Positions 1 to 8,048 are shown, counted from the stretch's first letter. The stretch: 35,236 bases of DNA from JAMOAW01 sp039908535 (GCA_039908535.1 JAMOAW010000014.1:1-35236); one strand, 5' to 3'. A program made the numbers and translations. Notes: a model not told the origin generated them from the sequence alone.

Positions 1-1431
1 CGCATTTTAGCCGTTAGTAGTTGGCTGCAGGGTGCTGGCTGGGGCTTTTTATTTGGTATTGGTCATTTTTATTTGGGGTTTATTTGGCTTTTAACCAGTC
101 TGCATGATTATGGCGGTCTTTCACGACCGCTCTCTTATTTGGTGTTATTTGTTTTATCGGCGGCCATGTCCGTTTATTTGGCCCTATTTGGGGCCATGCT
201 GCCCTATTTAGCGCGCCGGTCATGGTGGCTTATGGCTTTGGCTGCCCCGTCGTTGTGGGTGGTTTTGGAGTGGTTGCGCGGCACCCTTTTTTCGGGGTTT
301 CCGTGGAATTTAATTGGGTATGCCTGGGATCCCTGGTTTACCATTTTGCAAATTGCCGATCTTGGTGGGGTGTATTTGCTTTCTTGGCTGACGCTTTTTT
401 TGGCGGCTCTTTTGGCGGGGATGAGGCATGCTCATACCAGTGGTCGGAGTCGCACGGTGAGTCTGGCCGTGGGTTTATGTGTCTTGGGCATGGCTCATGG
501 GTATGGATTGTGGCGTATTCATCATTTAACGGCGATACAGGAAAAAAATTTATGGGTTGTTCCGGCTCGCATTGGTTTGGTGCAAGGCAACATTGCCCAA
601 AATTTGAAATGGGATCCGGCTTTTCAAGACAAGACGGTGGAGATCTATCAGAAGTTAACCCGGACGTTGCCGGGTGGCCTTGATTTAGTTATTTGGCCGG
701 AGACGGCCATTCCCTTTTTAATTCAATCCTCCCCAGAGCATTTGGAGCAGATAGATACGTTGGTTATGGGACAAGGGGCCAGTTTACTGACGGGTGCTCC
801 TTCAGCTCAACGTTATGAAAATACGAGTTGGCATTTTTTTAACAGCATGTTTCTTTTGGAAGGGGATGGGGTGTTGAATCGTCGTTATGACAAACACCAT
901 TTGGTTCCTTTTGGAGAGTATATTCCCTTTCGAGATTTTATTCCCGCCACGTTTACCAAATTTACCGAAGGCACCGAAGATTTTTATGCGGGTGTAGGTC
1001 CCGCTCTGCTGCCATGGACCGGAGGTGCCTTAGGGCCTCTGATTTGTTATGAGGCCATTTTTCCCGAAGAGGTTCGGCAGTTGGCCAGGGCTGGGGCCAA
1101 ATGGTTGATCAACATTACCAATGATGGTTGGTTTGGTGAAGAGGCCAAGCCACAACATATGGCCATGACGCGGATGCGGGCGGTGGAAAACCGTCTGCCA
1201 TTAATTCGGGTGGCCAACACCGGTATTTCGGTTGTTTTTGACTATTTAGGTCAGGAGTTGGCCCGTATTCCCGCCAATGTCCGTCAAGCCATCGCGGTTG
1301 ATGTCCCCCGCACCAGTTCCGACAGCCTCTATCGTCGCACCGGCTTACTGTGGGTCTGGGGGTGTATTCTCTTGACTATCGCCCTGTCTATTTTAGCGTA
1401 TTTTTTTCCAAATCTCGAAAAAAAAGAGTGA
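1..1431 (+). CDS. lnt: Apolipoprotein N-acyltransferase, 5' end missing
   Basis: Integral inner-membrane enzyme that transfers the third acyl chain from a phospholipid to the N-terminal cysteine of lipoproteins, the last step of lipoprotein maturation. The frame is open from base 1. The TTG at 73 is only an internal codon, so the gene starts upstream of the window; Lnt is usually about 500 residues and about 476 codons are visible. An N-terminal set of hydrophobic helices is followed by a nitrilase-like (CN-hydrolase) periplasmic domain and a final membrane helix. The catalytic triad is present: Glu in VIWPETAIPF (codon 700-702), Lys in YDKHHLVPFGEY (892-894) and Cys in ICYEAIFPE (1045-1047). 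Other landmarks are PWNLIGYAW and NDGWFGE. The stop is followed within 10 bases by a family A repeat that probably ends the transcript. The identification is firm. Confidence 0.95.
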   Translation, partial: RILAVSSWLQGAGWGFLFGIGHFYLGFIWLLTSLHDYGGLSRPLSYLVLFVLSAAMSVYLALFGAMLPYLARRSWWLMALAAPSLWVVLEWLRGTLFSGFPWNLIGYAWDPWFTILQIADLGGVYLLSWLTLFLAALLAGMRHAHTSGRSRTVSLAVGLCVLGMAHGYGLWRIHHLTAIQEKNLWVVPARIGLVQGNIAQNLKWDPAFQDKTVEIYQKLTRTLPGGLDLVIWPETAIPFLIQSSPEHLEQIDTLVMGQGASLLTGAPSAQRYENTSWHFFNSMFLLEGDGVLNRRYDKHHLVPFGEYIPFRDFIPATFTKFTEGTEDFYAGVGPALLPWTGGALGPLICYEAIFPEEVRQLARAGAKWLINITNDGWFGEEAKPQHMAMTRMRAVENRLPLIRVANTGISVVFDYLGQELARIPANVRQAIAVDVPRTSSDSLYRRTGLLWVWGCILLTIALSILAYFFPNLEKKE

Positions 1432-1438
1432 TTCTGCA

Positions 1439-1602
1439 AATAATATAAAAAAAAAGGGGTCTGGGGGATTGCCCCCAGGGTTTTGATTTTGCTTTTGACC
1501 TCGGTTTTGCTTCCTTCAAAAAGCAGGGGGATTGGGGGATGCAATCCCCCAAGGTCTTGACTTTGCAATCGTTCATCGTCCACACTTAAATGTGGTGGTA
1601 CC
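1439..1602 (-). repeat. Family A MITE-like repeat, copy 1 (inverted, one end lost)
   Basis: Inverted relative to the copies at 3618 and 4412. It carries the two paired tracts (GGGGGATTGCCCCC type and GGGGGATGCAATCCCCC type), the internal GCTTCCTTCAAAAAGCAG segment, and an intact terminal repeat at 1580-1602 that ends GTGGTGGTACC. The opposite terminal repeat is absent; homology stops just after the lnt stop codon. The hairpins next to T/A tracts could act as a terminator between lnt and the convergent porin gene. Confidence 0.85.
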
Positions 1603-1650
1603 CATTTTATTGGAAAAGATGTTTTAGGTTAAAAAAGAGGGAGGATCGTT

Positions 1651-2976
1651 TTAGGTATTGGAGGTCATTCTGTCATAAATTTTGTTGTGATATTTTTTTA
1701 TTTTCAAAACCAAAAAAAAAAGGGGACGCGAACGTCCCCTTTTTTGTGACCACTCATTCACGTCGGCAGAGACGTTGTACATGTTGTCAAGCTTGGCACC
1801 AGCGTTCGCATCAGGATCCACATACGTGCCAGCCAAGGTCAACTTGGTGTCTTTGTCGATGTCGGTGGAGAGAGCCAACGTGCCACCCCAAGCGGAGTCG
1901 GCTTTGAATTGGGAACCACCAGCGGCATTATTTGGATTTTCATCAACAACAGCTGCATAGTCGAGCATTGGATTGATGGTCCAACCAGCGGATTCAAAGG
2001 TGAGGCCCGCACCGATAGACCACATATTTTCTGTATCGGCAGCATTCGCAGTTGTGCTGTTTTGAGCAGAAGCAAAACCTTCATCACCTAACAGATCTTT
2101 AGCCCCTGGACCGCCATGATCCCAAGTTTGGGAGAAGTGGGCATTGTTACCAACGATGCTATCGAAGTCTGCGCTAGAATATAAACCATACGCATTCCAA
2201 CCGCCGAAGCCAGTTTTACCTTTTAAACGCAAGGCACCCAAAAAGCCATCATTTTGAGCTTGTCCATTACCAGCGACATCCACGCCATTCTCATAGATAA
2301 CCGTACCGGTGGCATTCACACCGCTGAAATCACCACCAACGGTAGCGGCGAGCCAGAAATCGTCTGCATCACCTGCGGTCTGATCATCAAAATAGGCCCC
2401 GGTCACTTGGTAGTTCACGGGATTTGCAGAGCCAAGGAGTGAGAGAACATAGAGATCCATGTCATCTTGAGCGGTAGGTGTACCAATTGTGGTACCATCA
2501 GCCACTCTCACGTCGGCTAAAATGGCGGTAACATCGCCAAAAGATTTAGACAACAAGATTGTACCAAAGCCTTTTTCATCATCCACATTGTTCACGAGGA
2601 TATTATCGTTCAAACCGATGGGCATTTCACCGACTTTCAGGCCAATTCCCCAAGCTTCGGTCTCTAACCAAGCTTGGTTGACTTGGATGCCGGCACCAGT
2701 TGCGGCTTGTCCATCGACATTTTCAACCATATCGGAACCCAAGATACGGAGGATGGCATGGGCATGCGTTTTTTCACTGGCTTTGAAATCGGTTCTGACT
2801 TGCAAACGATGCTTCCAATTGCGGGTATCATCATTGCCATCATCGGCGAGGGTAGAATCCTGGCTCAAAGCACGAAACATGTAATATCCACCCACTTTGA
2901 CATCGCCGGCATTTGCGGAACCAACATAAGCCATAGCAGCGAAAGCGGCTGCGCCCAACAGTAGTGATTTTTTCAT
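1651..2976 (-). CDS. Outer-membrane porin-like protein with abnormal 3' end
   Basis: Begins with a classical signal peptide (MKKSLLLGAAAFAAMAYVG..ANA, cleavage expected near residue 23) followed by alternating polar/hydrophobic, Gly-, Asn- and Asp-rich beta-barrel-like sequence such as VKVGGYYMFRAL. This fits a general or substrate-selective porin in the outer membrane, but I cannot name the family. The start is ATG at 2974-2976 with AAGGAG about 10 bases upstream. After the segment AKLDNMYNVSADVNEW the frame runs into the terminator hairpin at 1712-1745 and continues as basic low-quality sequence (SQKRGRSRPLFF) to a stop at 1651. A porin should end in a beta strand with a terminal aromatic residue, so the natural C-terminus is probably lost or mutated. 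TCA directly after the Trp codon is one base from TGA. Real porin content is about 410 residues. Confidence 0.8.
   Translation of the reverse strand: MKKSLLLGAAAFAAMAYVGSANAGDVKVGGYYMFRALSQDSTLADDGNDDTRNWKHRLQVRTDFKASEKTHAHAILRILGSDMVENVDGQAATGAGIQVNQAWLETEAWGIGLKVGEMPIGLNDNILVNNVDDEKGFGTILLSKSFGDVTAILADVRVADGTTIGTPTAQDDMDLYVLSLLGSANPVNYQVTGAYFDDQTAGDADDFWLAATVGGDFSGVNATGTVIYENGVDVAGNGQAQNDGFLGALRLKGKTGFGGWNAYGLYSSADFDSIVGNNAHFSQTWDHGGPGAKDLLGDEGFASAQNSTTANAADTENMWSIGAGLTFESAGWTINPMLDYAAVVDENPNNAAGGSQFKADSAWGGTLALSTDIDKDTKLTLAGTYVDPDANAGAKLDNMYNVSADVNEWSQKRGRSRPLFFLVLKIKKYHNKIYDRMTSNT
1712..1745. terminator. Rho-independent, probably bidirectional terminator
   Basis: An 8-bp stem AGGGGACG / CGTCCCCT closes a CGAA tetraloop (1729-1732). 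It is flanked by an A tract on one side and a T tract on the other, so it can work in both directions. It lies inside the open frame of the porin gene, upstream of that frame's stop codon. Confidence 0.9.
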
Positions 2977-3123
2977 TTGTAAATCTCCTTAGATTGAAGT
3001 TTTTTAGAGTATGTTCCGAAGACCCTGTCGTTCGGACTCAATTCCCTATAGATTTTTAATTTACGCTCTTTGGTGTGCTTTTGCAACACTGCTGTTGCGA
3101 ATAAGCAACATATAGTGAAGACG
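2977..3123 (-). promoter_or_regulatory. Structured 5' leader of the porin gene
   Basis: About 140 nt lie between the inferred transcription start (near 3117) and the ATG at 2976. On the minus strand the leader holds GTTGCTTATTCGCAAC overlapping GCAACAGCAGTGTTGC, two hairpins that share a GCAAC arm and so exclude each other. A third stem (TCCGAA / TTCGGA) lies closer to the ribosome binding site AAGGAG. This is compatible with post-transcriptional control by small RNA or temperature, which is inference only. Confidence 0.4.
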
Positions 3124-3153
3124 CTTATAATATAGGTCACACCTCCTAGTCAA
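3124..3153 (-). promoter_or_regulatory. Putative sigma-70 promoter of the porin gene
   Basis: On the minus strand TTGACT (3148-3153) and TATAAG (3124-3129) are separated by 18 bases. The match to the -35 element is strong; an overlapping TATTAT gives a 15-base alternative. Confidence 0.55.
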
Positions 3154-3191
3154 GAAAAAAAAACGTTTACAACAATTTTTTTTCCAGTGAT

Positions 3192-3515
3192 CTAAGAAAT
3201 GTCCCAGAGGGTGCTGTCTATTCTGGTTTCAAGGACCTGGAAAAGATCGTCCGCAGTTGTATGATAAATAGCAACTGTGATGCCAAATTGCAACATGTTT
3301 TTTAATTGATTGAAATTAAACAAAAACGCTAATTTTAACTGTCACCTAATCGCCATGGGCCAAAAAAAGTTCCATGCCATCTTTTGGATTTTGACATTTT
3401 GACCGTAAATGAACGCCAAGAGCGTCAAAATATTGAGATGTTGATTGGGTGGCGTGTCAATTTTGCTGAAAATCGATTTTAATTGATCCATCCAGGTGGC
3501 AATGGCATCATTTTT
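3192..3515 (-). pseudogene. Decayed ORF with an in-frame TGA
   Basis: A minus-strand frame of 108 codons is interrupted once, by TGA at 3342-3344. The upstream part reads DAIATWMDQLKSIFSK..., ending WNFFWPMAIR. The downstream part reads QLKLAFLFNFN... and contains ITVAIYHTTADDLFQVLE, ending at TAG 3192-3194. The composition looks protein-like. The frame is bounded upstream by TAA in an A7 run, across which a neighbouring frame (NFEWHTPLKK) could continue it. I do not recognise a family. It may be a gene remnant or chance. The rest of the gene-free stretch 2977-3988 holds the porin promoter and leader, a family A copy and about 165 bases with nothing recognisable. Confidence 0.3.
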
Positions 3516-3617
3516 TTAATGGTGTATGCCATTCAAAATTTAAAAAAAAAGAAAAAGCGATGCCAGCGATTTGTATGTTTTATGGGATTATTATTTATAT
3601 GTCTTTTTCGGATAACG

Positions 3618-3823
3618 GGTACTACCACATTTAAGTGTGGACGATGAACGAGTGCCTGAACAAAGACCTTGGGGGATTGCATCCCCCAATCCCCCTGCTT
3701 TTTGAAGGAAGCAAAACCGAGGTCAAAAGCAAAAACAAAACCCTGGGGGCAATCCCCCAGACCCCTTTTTTTTTAAATAATAAAATTAAAAAACAGACGA
3801 CCACGGTTAAGTGTGGTGGTACC
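3618..3823 (+). repeat. Family A MITE-like repeat, copy 2 (complete)
   Basis: The most complete copy. The left terminal repeat is at 3618-3640 (GGTACTACCACATTTAAG then TGTGG) and the right one at 3801-3823 (CCACGGTTAAGTGTGG then TGGTACC); they are inverted copies of one another with a few mismatches. Between them are ACGATGAACGAGTGCCTGAA, the CCTTGGGGGATTGCATCCCCC hairpin, TTTTTGAAGGAAGCAAAAC and a CCCTGGGGGCAATCCCCCAG hairpin followed by a T run. No transposase is encoded. Short open frames in it recur from copy to copy only because the DNA is repeated. Confidence 0.9.
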
Positions 3824-3988
3824 GAGATCGACATCGCCCCAGAAACCCTCTATTTGAAATCTGTGCCCTGTGCAACGTGAGGGGGACGCAAAGGCTGGGA
3901 TTTTTATTGTCAGATTTGTAAACTCTATGGTAGATTTAAATAAAGCGTGACCTTCGTTGTGGAATGATTTTTATGGAGGAGGGGTGGC

Positions 3989-4396
3989 ATGGGTATCGTT
4001 GCGTTTGACACCTTAAAATTTGTCAATTTACTGGAAAAAGCCGGCTTTCCCCGCGCCCAAGCGGAAGCTCAGGCCCACGCTCAAGCGGTGGTGCTGGCCG
4101 ATGTTCTGGAAGGTCAAGTTGCGACAAAATTGGATATCGCAGCTGTTCGGAGTGAAATCGTTGCCGTTAAAAACGAAATGACCATCATTCGAAGTGAAAT
4201 CGGTGCTGTTAAGAGTGCACTCTCTGCGGATATCGCCGCTGTTAAGAGTGAACTCTCTGCGGATATCGCCGCTGTTAAGAGTGAACTTTTAGCAGAAAAC
4301 GCCAACATGAGAGGCGATCAAAAAGTGACCCATTGGATGCTCGCTTTGGTTATCGTCGTCGCGGTCATTCCAACTTTAAAGTCGCTCTTTTTTTAG
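3989..4396 (+). CDS. DUF1640 / CCDC90-like membrane-anchored coiled-coil protein
   Basis: 135 residues. The N-terminal FDTLKFVNLLEKAGFPRAQAEAQA head is typical of DUF1640 proteins, the prokaryotic relatives of mitochondrial CCDC90/MCUR1. It is followed by a coiled-coil stalk (roughly residues 45-108) built of imperfect 11-residue repeats (AVKSELSADIA), and a C-terminal transmembrane anchor (WMLALVIVVAVIPTL, about residues 114-131). This gives a head-stalk-anchor layout with the bulk on one side of the inner membrane; the molecular role in bacteria is not established. The start is ATG 3989 with GGAGGAGGGG about 8 bases upstream. The gene stands alone between two direct family A repeat copies, which is unusual. 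The family assignment is good and the function unknown. Confidence 0.8.
   Translation: MGIVAFDTLKFVNLLEKAGFPRAQAEAQAHAQAVVLADVLEGQVATKLDIAAVRSEIVAVKNEMTIIRSEIGAVKSALSADIAAVKSELSADIAAVKSELLAENANMRGDQKVTHWMLALVIVVAVIPTLKSLFF
4205..4287 (+). repeat. 33-bp tandem repeat inside the coiled-coil gene
   Basis: Units start at 4205, 4238 and 4271 (the last partial, 17 bases). The first two differ by one base. Each 33-bp unit encodes 11 residues, one hendecad of the coiled-coil stalk, so gain or loss of units changes stalk length without shifting the frame. Confidence 0.9.
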
Positions 4397-4411
4397 CCGC
4401 TTTGGAGGATG

Positions 4412-4608
4412 GGTACCACCACATTTAAGTGTGGACGATGAACGAGTGCCTGAACAAAAAGCAAAGTCAAGACCTTGGGGGATTGCATCCCCCAATCCCC
4501 CTGCTTTTTGAAGGAAGCAAAACTGAGGTCAAAAGCAAAAGCAAAACCCTGGGGGCAATCCCCCAGACCCCTTTTTTTTTAAATAATAGTTGTAAGCGTC
4601 ACCACGGT
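4412..4608 (+). repeat. Family A MITE-like repeat, copy 3
   Basis: Left terminal repeat intact at 4412-4434 (GGTACCACCACATTTAAGTG then TGG), with the same internal order of two G/C-tract hairpins as copy 2. The right end is degraded to CCACGGT near 4602-4608. It sits 15 bases after the DUF1640 stop codon and before the convergent SPOR gene, where its hairpins plus T run could terminate transcription. Confidence 0.88.
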
Positions 4609-4656
4609 GTCATTGGATGTGTTTACTTTGGAAGTGTTAAATCCTCTAGCCCAGAC

Positions 4657-6948
4657 CTAGGGTAACTCAATCAGACGGGCTGGTTTGACTTTTGTTTCCT
4701 TAGCAATACGATTGGCCGCGTATTGGGCTTCTTGTTGATTTTGAAATGGACCGGCGCGTAATCGAAAATAATCCACCCCTTGGAGATTAATTTTGTGATA
4801 ATAGGCGGGTATGCCAATCGCCAGCACTTGTACGCATTCACCAATGGCGGTTTCTGCTTGACCGAAAGAGCCAATTTCCACCAAATAAATCCCTTTTTTC
4901 GGTTTAAATCCACCCACGGTGGGGCAGGTGGTTGGTGTGGGTATCATTTTTTTTGTTTGGGCCGTCTGTATGGTAGGCTTTGCCCCTTTCGATCCTTGAG
5001 TCATAAAAATGCGGGTAGGAACGATATCTGTTTCGTTTTTAATGCGTGCAAAAGCGTCCTGAGCCGCGGCTTCTTCAATAAAAGGACCAGCCCGCAGCCG
5101 AAAAAACGCTTGGTCTTGAATGCGGACTTGATGCGAATAGACGGGTAGGCCAAGGGCGTGAACCTTTAAGCATTGGTTTGTTGCTTTCTGAGTATCATTG
5201 ATAGACCCAATATCGATTAAATAGCTCGCGTCTGGAAATTGCACCGTTTCGATAGAGGGGCAACTTTCTTGGGAGGGGCGTATCTTAGAGGCTTGTTGTT
5301 CTTTAGGGGGCGCGGGTTTTTCTGTGCTGGTTATGGGGGGGGGTGTCTCCACAGGTGGGGGCTCTTTGGTCATCTCTGCAAGGGGTGCTTGCCGCTCGTG
5401 CTTCTGAATAGAGTTGGCCTGTAAGCCGCCGCCCATAATATTGAGCAACACTTCCCGTGGTTCGGTTGGGTGGACAGGGTTCCAATCCATTAAGTTTTCG
5501 GCAGAGTGGATGGCTTGTGCCTCTGGTTGAACTGTATTGGGGATCTTGTCCTGATTTGCAGCAGTTAAAACTGGCGCGGTCTCTACTGGCGCAGCGGGGT
5601 TTTCGGGTTTAGGTTCTTGGTCTTGATCTGTAGGAGTGGAGAGGCTTGCGGTTTGGATGGGTACCGTCTCGGCGGTTTTTTGTAACCGTTTTAACTCTTC
5701 TTGAGCCAAGCTGCGAATGACCATACTACCCTTTTTCTGATCAAATACCCGTTGCAGATTTTGTATGGCAGCGGATGTTTGCCCCTGATACAGCTCTTTT
5801 TGGGCGATAAAAAAGAGGGCTTCATGGAGAGAAGCCACGGAATCTTCACTGTTATTTTTGGATTGCGCGGCTTGAATGACTTGCTCGGCGTTTTTGGTTT
5901 CCATGAAAAGTTCATATAAAGGTCCAGGCCAATGGTTGAAGCCAGGATTCTTAGCCGCATAAGGAAATGGAATCTGTTTGTTTGGGTTTTGTCGGCGTTG
6001 GGCGAGATAAGACCAAAGAGGAGCGAATGGATCTTCTGGTTGTAAAACAATGACTTGATCGAATGCGGTTCGGGCTTTGGTGTAGGCGCCATGTAAAAAA
6101 TAGAGCAAGCCCAAATTGGCTGGGACCAAGGGATTTTTTGGATCCAGTGTGGCCGCTGTATTAAAATCTTGAAAAGCGAGGTCCATGTTTCCCAGGGAGG
6201 CATGCAGGGAGCCACGGTCGATAAATAACGATGCCTCTTTCGGAAGACGGGCGATCAATTGGTCAAAATCTTGAATGGACTCCTTATATTTATTCAGGGC
6301 AGATTGAGATTTGGCCCGCATGAGAAGGATTTCGTTGTCTTCTGGGTTGAGTTTTAGCACCGTGTTAAAATCTTCTACGGCTTTGGCGTGTGTTCCTTGC
6401 GTGGCGAGCAGTGCGCCGCGTTCGCGCAGGGCAGCGGCCATTTTGGGTTCTTTTTCAATAAAAGCGGTGTAATCTTTGAGGGCTAGATCGTTTTTACCCA
6501 TTTTGGTCAACACTCTGGCACGACTGAGCAGGGCGATGGTTTGGTTGGGATCGATCTGCATGGCGACTGTAAAATCTTCTAAAGAACGCTCCAATTCGCC
6601 TTTGGCTTGATAGGCATCGCCGCGTTTGATATATCCAAGTGGAAATAATGGTTTAATGAGAACAGATTGATCACAATCGGCGATAGCGCGCTCAAAGAGT
6701 TTCACATCGTTGGTGGCGGCCCCTTTTTCCAATTGGGCAATGCAGCGGTTGCCATAAATGGTTGCCAATTCAACTCTGGATTGATTGCGTCCCAACAAGG
6801 CCTTAGAATAAAGTTGAATGGCCTCGTCTAATTTGCCCTGCTCATGGGCGCGAAATCCCTCTTGGGCGACATCCAGGCCATAGCCAAGGGTGGGTTGGGA
6901 AAGGGCAAGGAGGAGGCAATAAATTGGAAAAACTTTTCCTTTTAGCAT
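4657..6948 (-). CDS. TPR-repeat protein with two C-terminal SPOR domains
   Basis: Predicted 763 residues from ATG at 6946-6948, which puts a signal peptide (MLKGKVFPIYCLLLALS) at the N-terminus. The frame extends 14 codons further to a TTG at 6990, but that would bury the signal. About eight TPR units follow (for example AIQLYSKALLGRN, SLEDFTVAMQIDPNQTIALL, AVEDFNTVLKLNPEDNEILL), then a long Pro/Glu/Gln-rich linker, then two SPOR-type repeats sharing FRLRAGPF (one ending near PTRIFMTQ, the other ending the protein at ARLIELP). SPOR domains bind denuded septal peptidoglycan and TPRs mediate protein contacts, so an exported or periplasmic envelope or division scaffold is likely. There is no clear Shine-Dalgarno sequence. 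It is convergent with the DUF1640 gene. Domain calls are firm, the biological role inferred. Confidence 0.85.
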   Translation of the reverse strand: MLKGKVFPIYCLLLALSQPTLGYGLDVAQEGFRAHEQGKLDEAIQLYSKALLGRNQSRVELATIYGNRCIAQLEKGAATNDVKLFERAIADCDQSVLIKPLFPLGYIKRGDAYQAKGELERSLEDFTVAMQIDPNQTIALLSRARVLTKMGKNDLALKDYTAFIEKEPKMAAALRERGALLATQGTHAKAVEDFNTVLKLNPEDNEILLMRAKSQSALNKYKESIQDFDQLIARLPKEASLFIDRGSLHASLGNMDLAFQDFNTAATLDPKNPLVPANLGLLYFLHGAYTKARTAFDQVIVLQPEDPFAPLWSYLAQRRQNPNKQIPFPYAAKNPGFNHWPGPLYELFMETKNAEQVIQAAQSKNNSEDSVASLHEALFFIAQKELYQGQTSAAIQNLQRVFDQKKGSMVIRSLAQEELKRLQKTAETVPIQTASLSTPTDQDQEPKPENPAAPVETAPVLTAANQDKIPNTVQPEAQAIHSAENLMDWNPVHPTEPREVLLNIMGGGLQANSIQKHERQAPLAEMTKEPPPVETPPPITSTEKPAPPKEQQASKIRPSQESCPSIETVQFPDASYLIDIGSINDTQKATNQCLKVHALGLPVYSHQVRIQDQAFFRLRAGPFIEEAAAQDAFARIKNETDIVPTRIFMTQGSKGAKPTIQTAQTKKMIPTPTTCPTVGGFKPKKGIYLVEIGSFGQAETAIGECVQVLAIGIPAYYHKINLQGVDYFRLRAGPFQNQQEAQYAANRIAKETKVKPARLIELP

Positions 6949-7092
6949 AACAAACCAATGGTCAGAGATTTTGTGGGTCGATGGAGTCAATATTTTTTAA
7001 TTTTAAAAGCGTCCCTTCTTTGAGAAGAGATATGATTTTTTTGCAATAAATGTACCAATTGAGCATGATGCCCTTTGGGGAAGAAATCAAAC

Positions 7093-7130
7093 GCAAAACC
7101 CTGGGGGCCAAGGTATTGATTTTTATTGAT
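7093..7130 (-). repeat. Decayed family B repeat fragment at the bpt stop codon
   Basis: AAAACCCTGGGGGCCAAGGT followed by ATTGATTTTTATTG matches the outer part of family B read inverted. The bpt stop codon (7123-7125) falls inside the ATTTTTATT end segment. Only one arm is left. Confidence 0.5.
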
Positions 7131-7884
7131 CCAGTAAAGAAATCATGTCGAGTGGATTGACCTCCCGCCACCGGCGGCCCCGATAGGCCTCTAGGGGTTT
7201 GAATCGGGCCTTATAGGCCATCTTGCGACAATTGGGGATCCAGTAGCCCAAATAAAGATATTTTTTTTCAAGACGTTGAGCCTCTTGGATGGCCCAGAGA
7301 ATGGCAAAGGAGCCGAGGCTGTTTTTTTCCGAGCTTTCGGGATCAAAAAAAGAGTAGACCGCTGAAAGACTATTGGGCATCATATCTAAAACGATCACCA
7401 GCATCAGTTGATCGTTTAAACGAAATTCATGAAAACGGGTGTTCATCCATGTGCAATGCAGAAAAGTTTTGAAACTGGATTCGTCGGGTTTATCCATTGG
7501 TCCACCCGCATGGCGAGAAGCGATATATTTTTGGTATAATTCAAAATGGTCAGGGTGTACTCCTGAGGGGCGGTCAATGTGTTCTAAATTTTTGTTTTTA
7601 GTCAATAGACGCTTCTGATTGCGACTGGCACGATAGGCGTTTACTGGAATTCGTACTGGAATGCAGTCGTTACAGGTAAGACAGTAAGGACGATAAACCA
7701 AATTACCACTGCGCCGAAACCCCCGTTCTTGGAGATATTGATAGAGTTGGGGGTGCATCGGTTGATTTGGATCGGCAAAAAGAGTCGATGCGATGTGGTC
7801 CGGCAGATAGCTACACGGGTTGGGGGGGGTCAGTAAAAGAGCGACACGGGGGGGTGTCAAACTGGGGGGAAGGGATCCACTCAT
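7123..7884 (-). CDS. bpt: Aspartate/glutamate leucyltransferase (Bpt)
   Basis: 253 residues, the usual length of the bacterial Ate1/Bpt family, which transfers an amino acid (leucine in Bpt) from aminoacyl-tRNA to N-terminal Asp or Glu and so feeds substrates to the ClpS-ClpAP N-degron pathway in the cytoplasm. The N-terminal cysteine motif is present: Cys24 in PCSYLP and Cys68, Cys71, Cys74 in PYCLTCNDCIPVRIP. The C-terminal half carries the GNAT-like segment with SAVYSFFDPE, KYLYLGYWI and KMAYKARFKPLE. The start is ATG 7882-7884, with only a weak ribosome site. The gene runs away from hslV, from which it is separated by 335 bases. Its TAA lies inside a repeat remnant. Whether leucine or arginine is the donor cannot be told from sequence by eye. 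Confidence 0.92.
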   Translation of the reverse strand: MSGSLPPSLTPPRVALLLTPPNPCSYLPDHIASTLFADPNQPMHPQLYQYLQERGFRRSGNLVYRPYCLTCNDCIPVRIPVNAYRASRNQKRLLTKNKNLEHIDRPSGVHPDHFELYQKYIASRHAGGPMDKPDESSFKTFLHCTWMNTRFHEFRLNDQLMLVIVLDMMPNSLSAVYSFFDPESSEKNSLGSFAILWAIQEAQRLEKKYLYLGYWIPNCRKMAYKARFKPLEAYRGRRWREVNPLDMISLLDQ

Positions 7885-8048
7885 TTATATTTCTCAATGA
7901 TAAGGGCATGTGGTATATTTATCGATAAAATTTGTGGGGATAAATATCCTACGGATGCCATGCGTAAAAGGGTTTAATGAATAAAGTATAGACCAAAACA
8001 ATTTTACATGCTATTCAATAAAAAGGCAAAATTTTGGAGGTACTCCTT

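Noticed and set aside
222..683. 153-codon frame inside lnt
   Set aside because: It overlaps a strongly conserved enzyme in another frame, with Gly/Phe/Trp-rich shadow composition.
3635..3880. Short frames recurring in family A copies (start MWTMNECLN, containing HPPIPLLFEGSK)
   Set aside because: They recur because the DNA repeat recurs; they lack ribosome sites, cover hairpins and also appear in the antisense direction.
6949..6990. TTG start for the TPR-SPOR gene at 6990
   Set aside because: It would place 14 polar residues before a good signal peptide; ATG 6948 is preferred.
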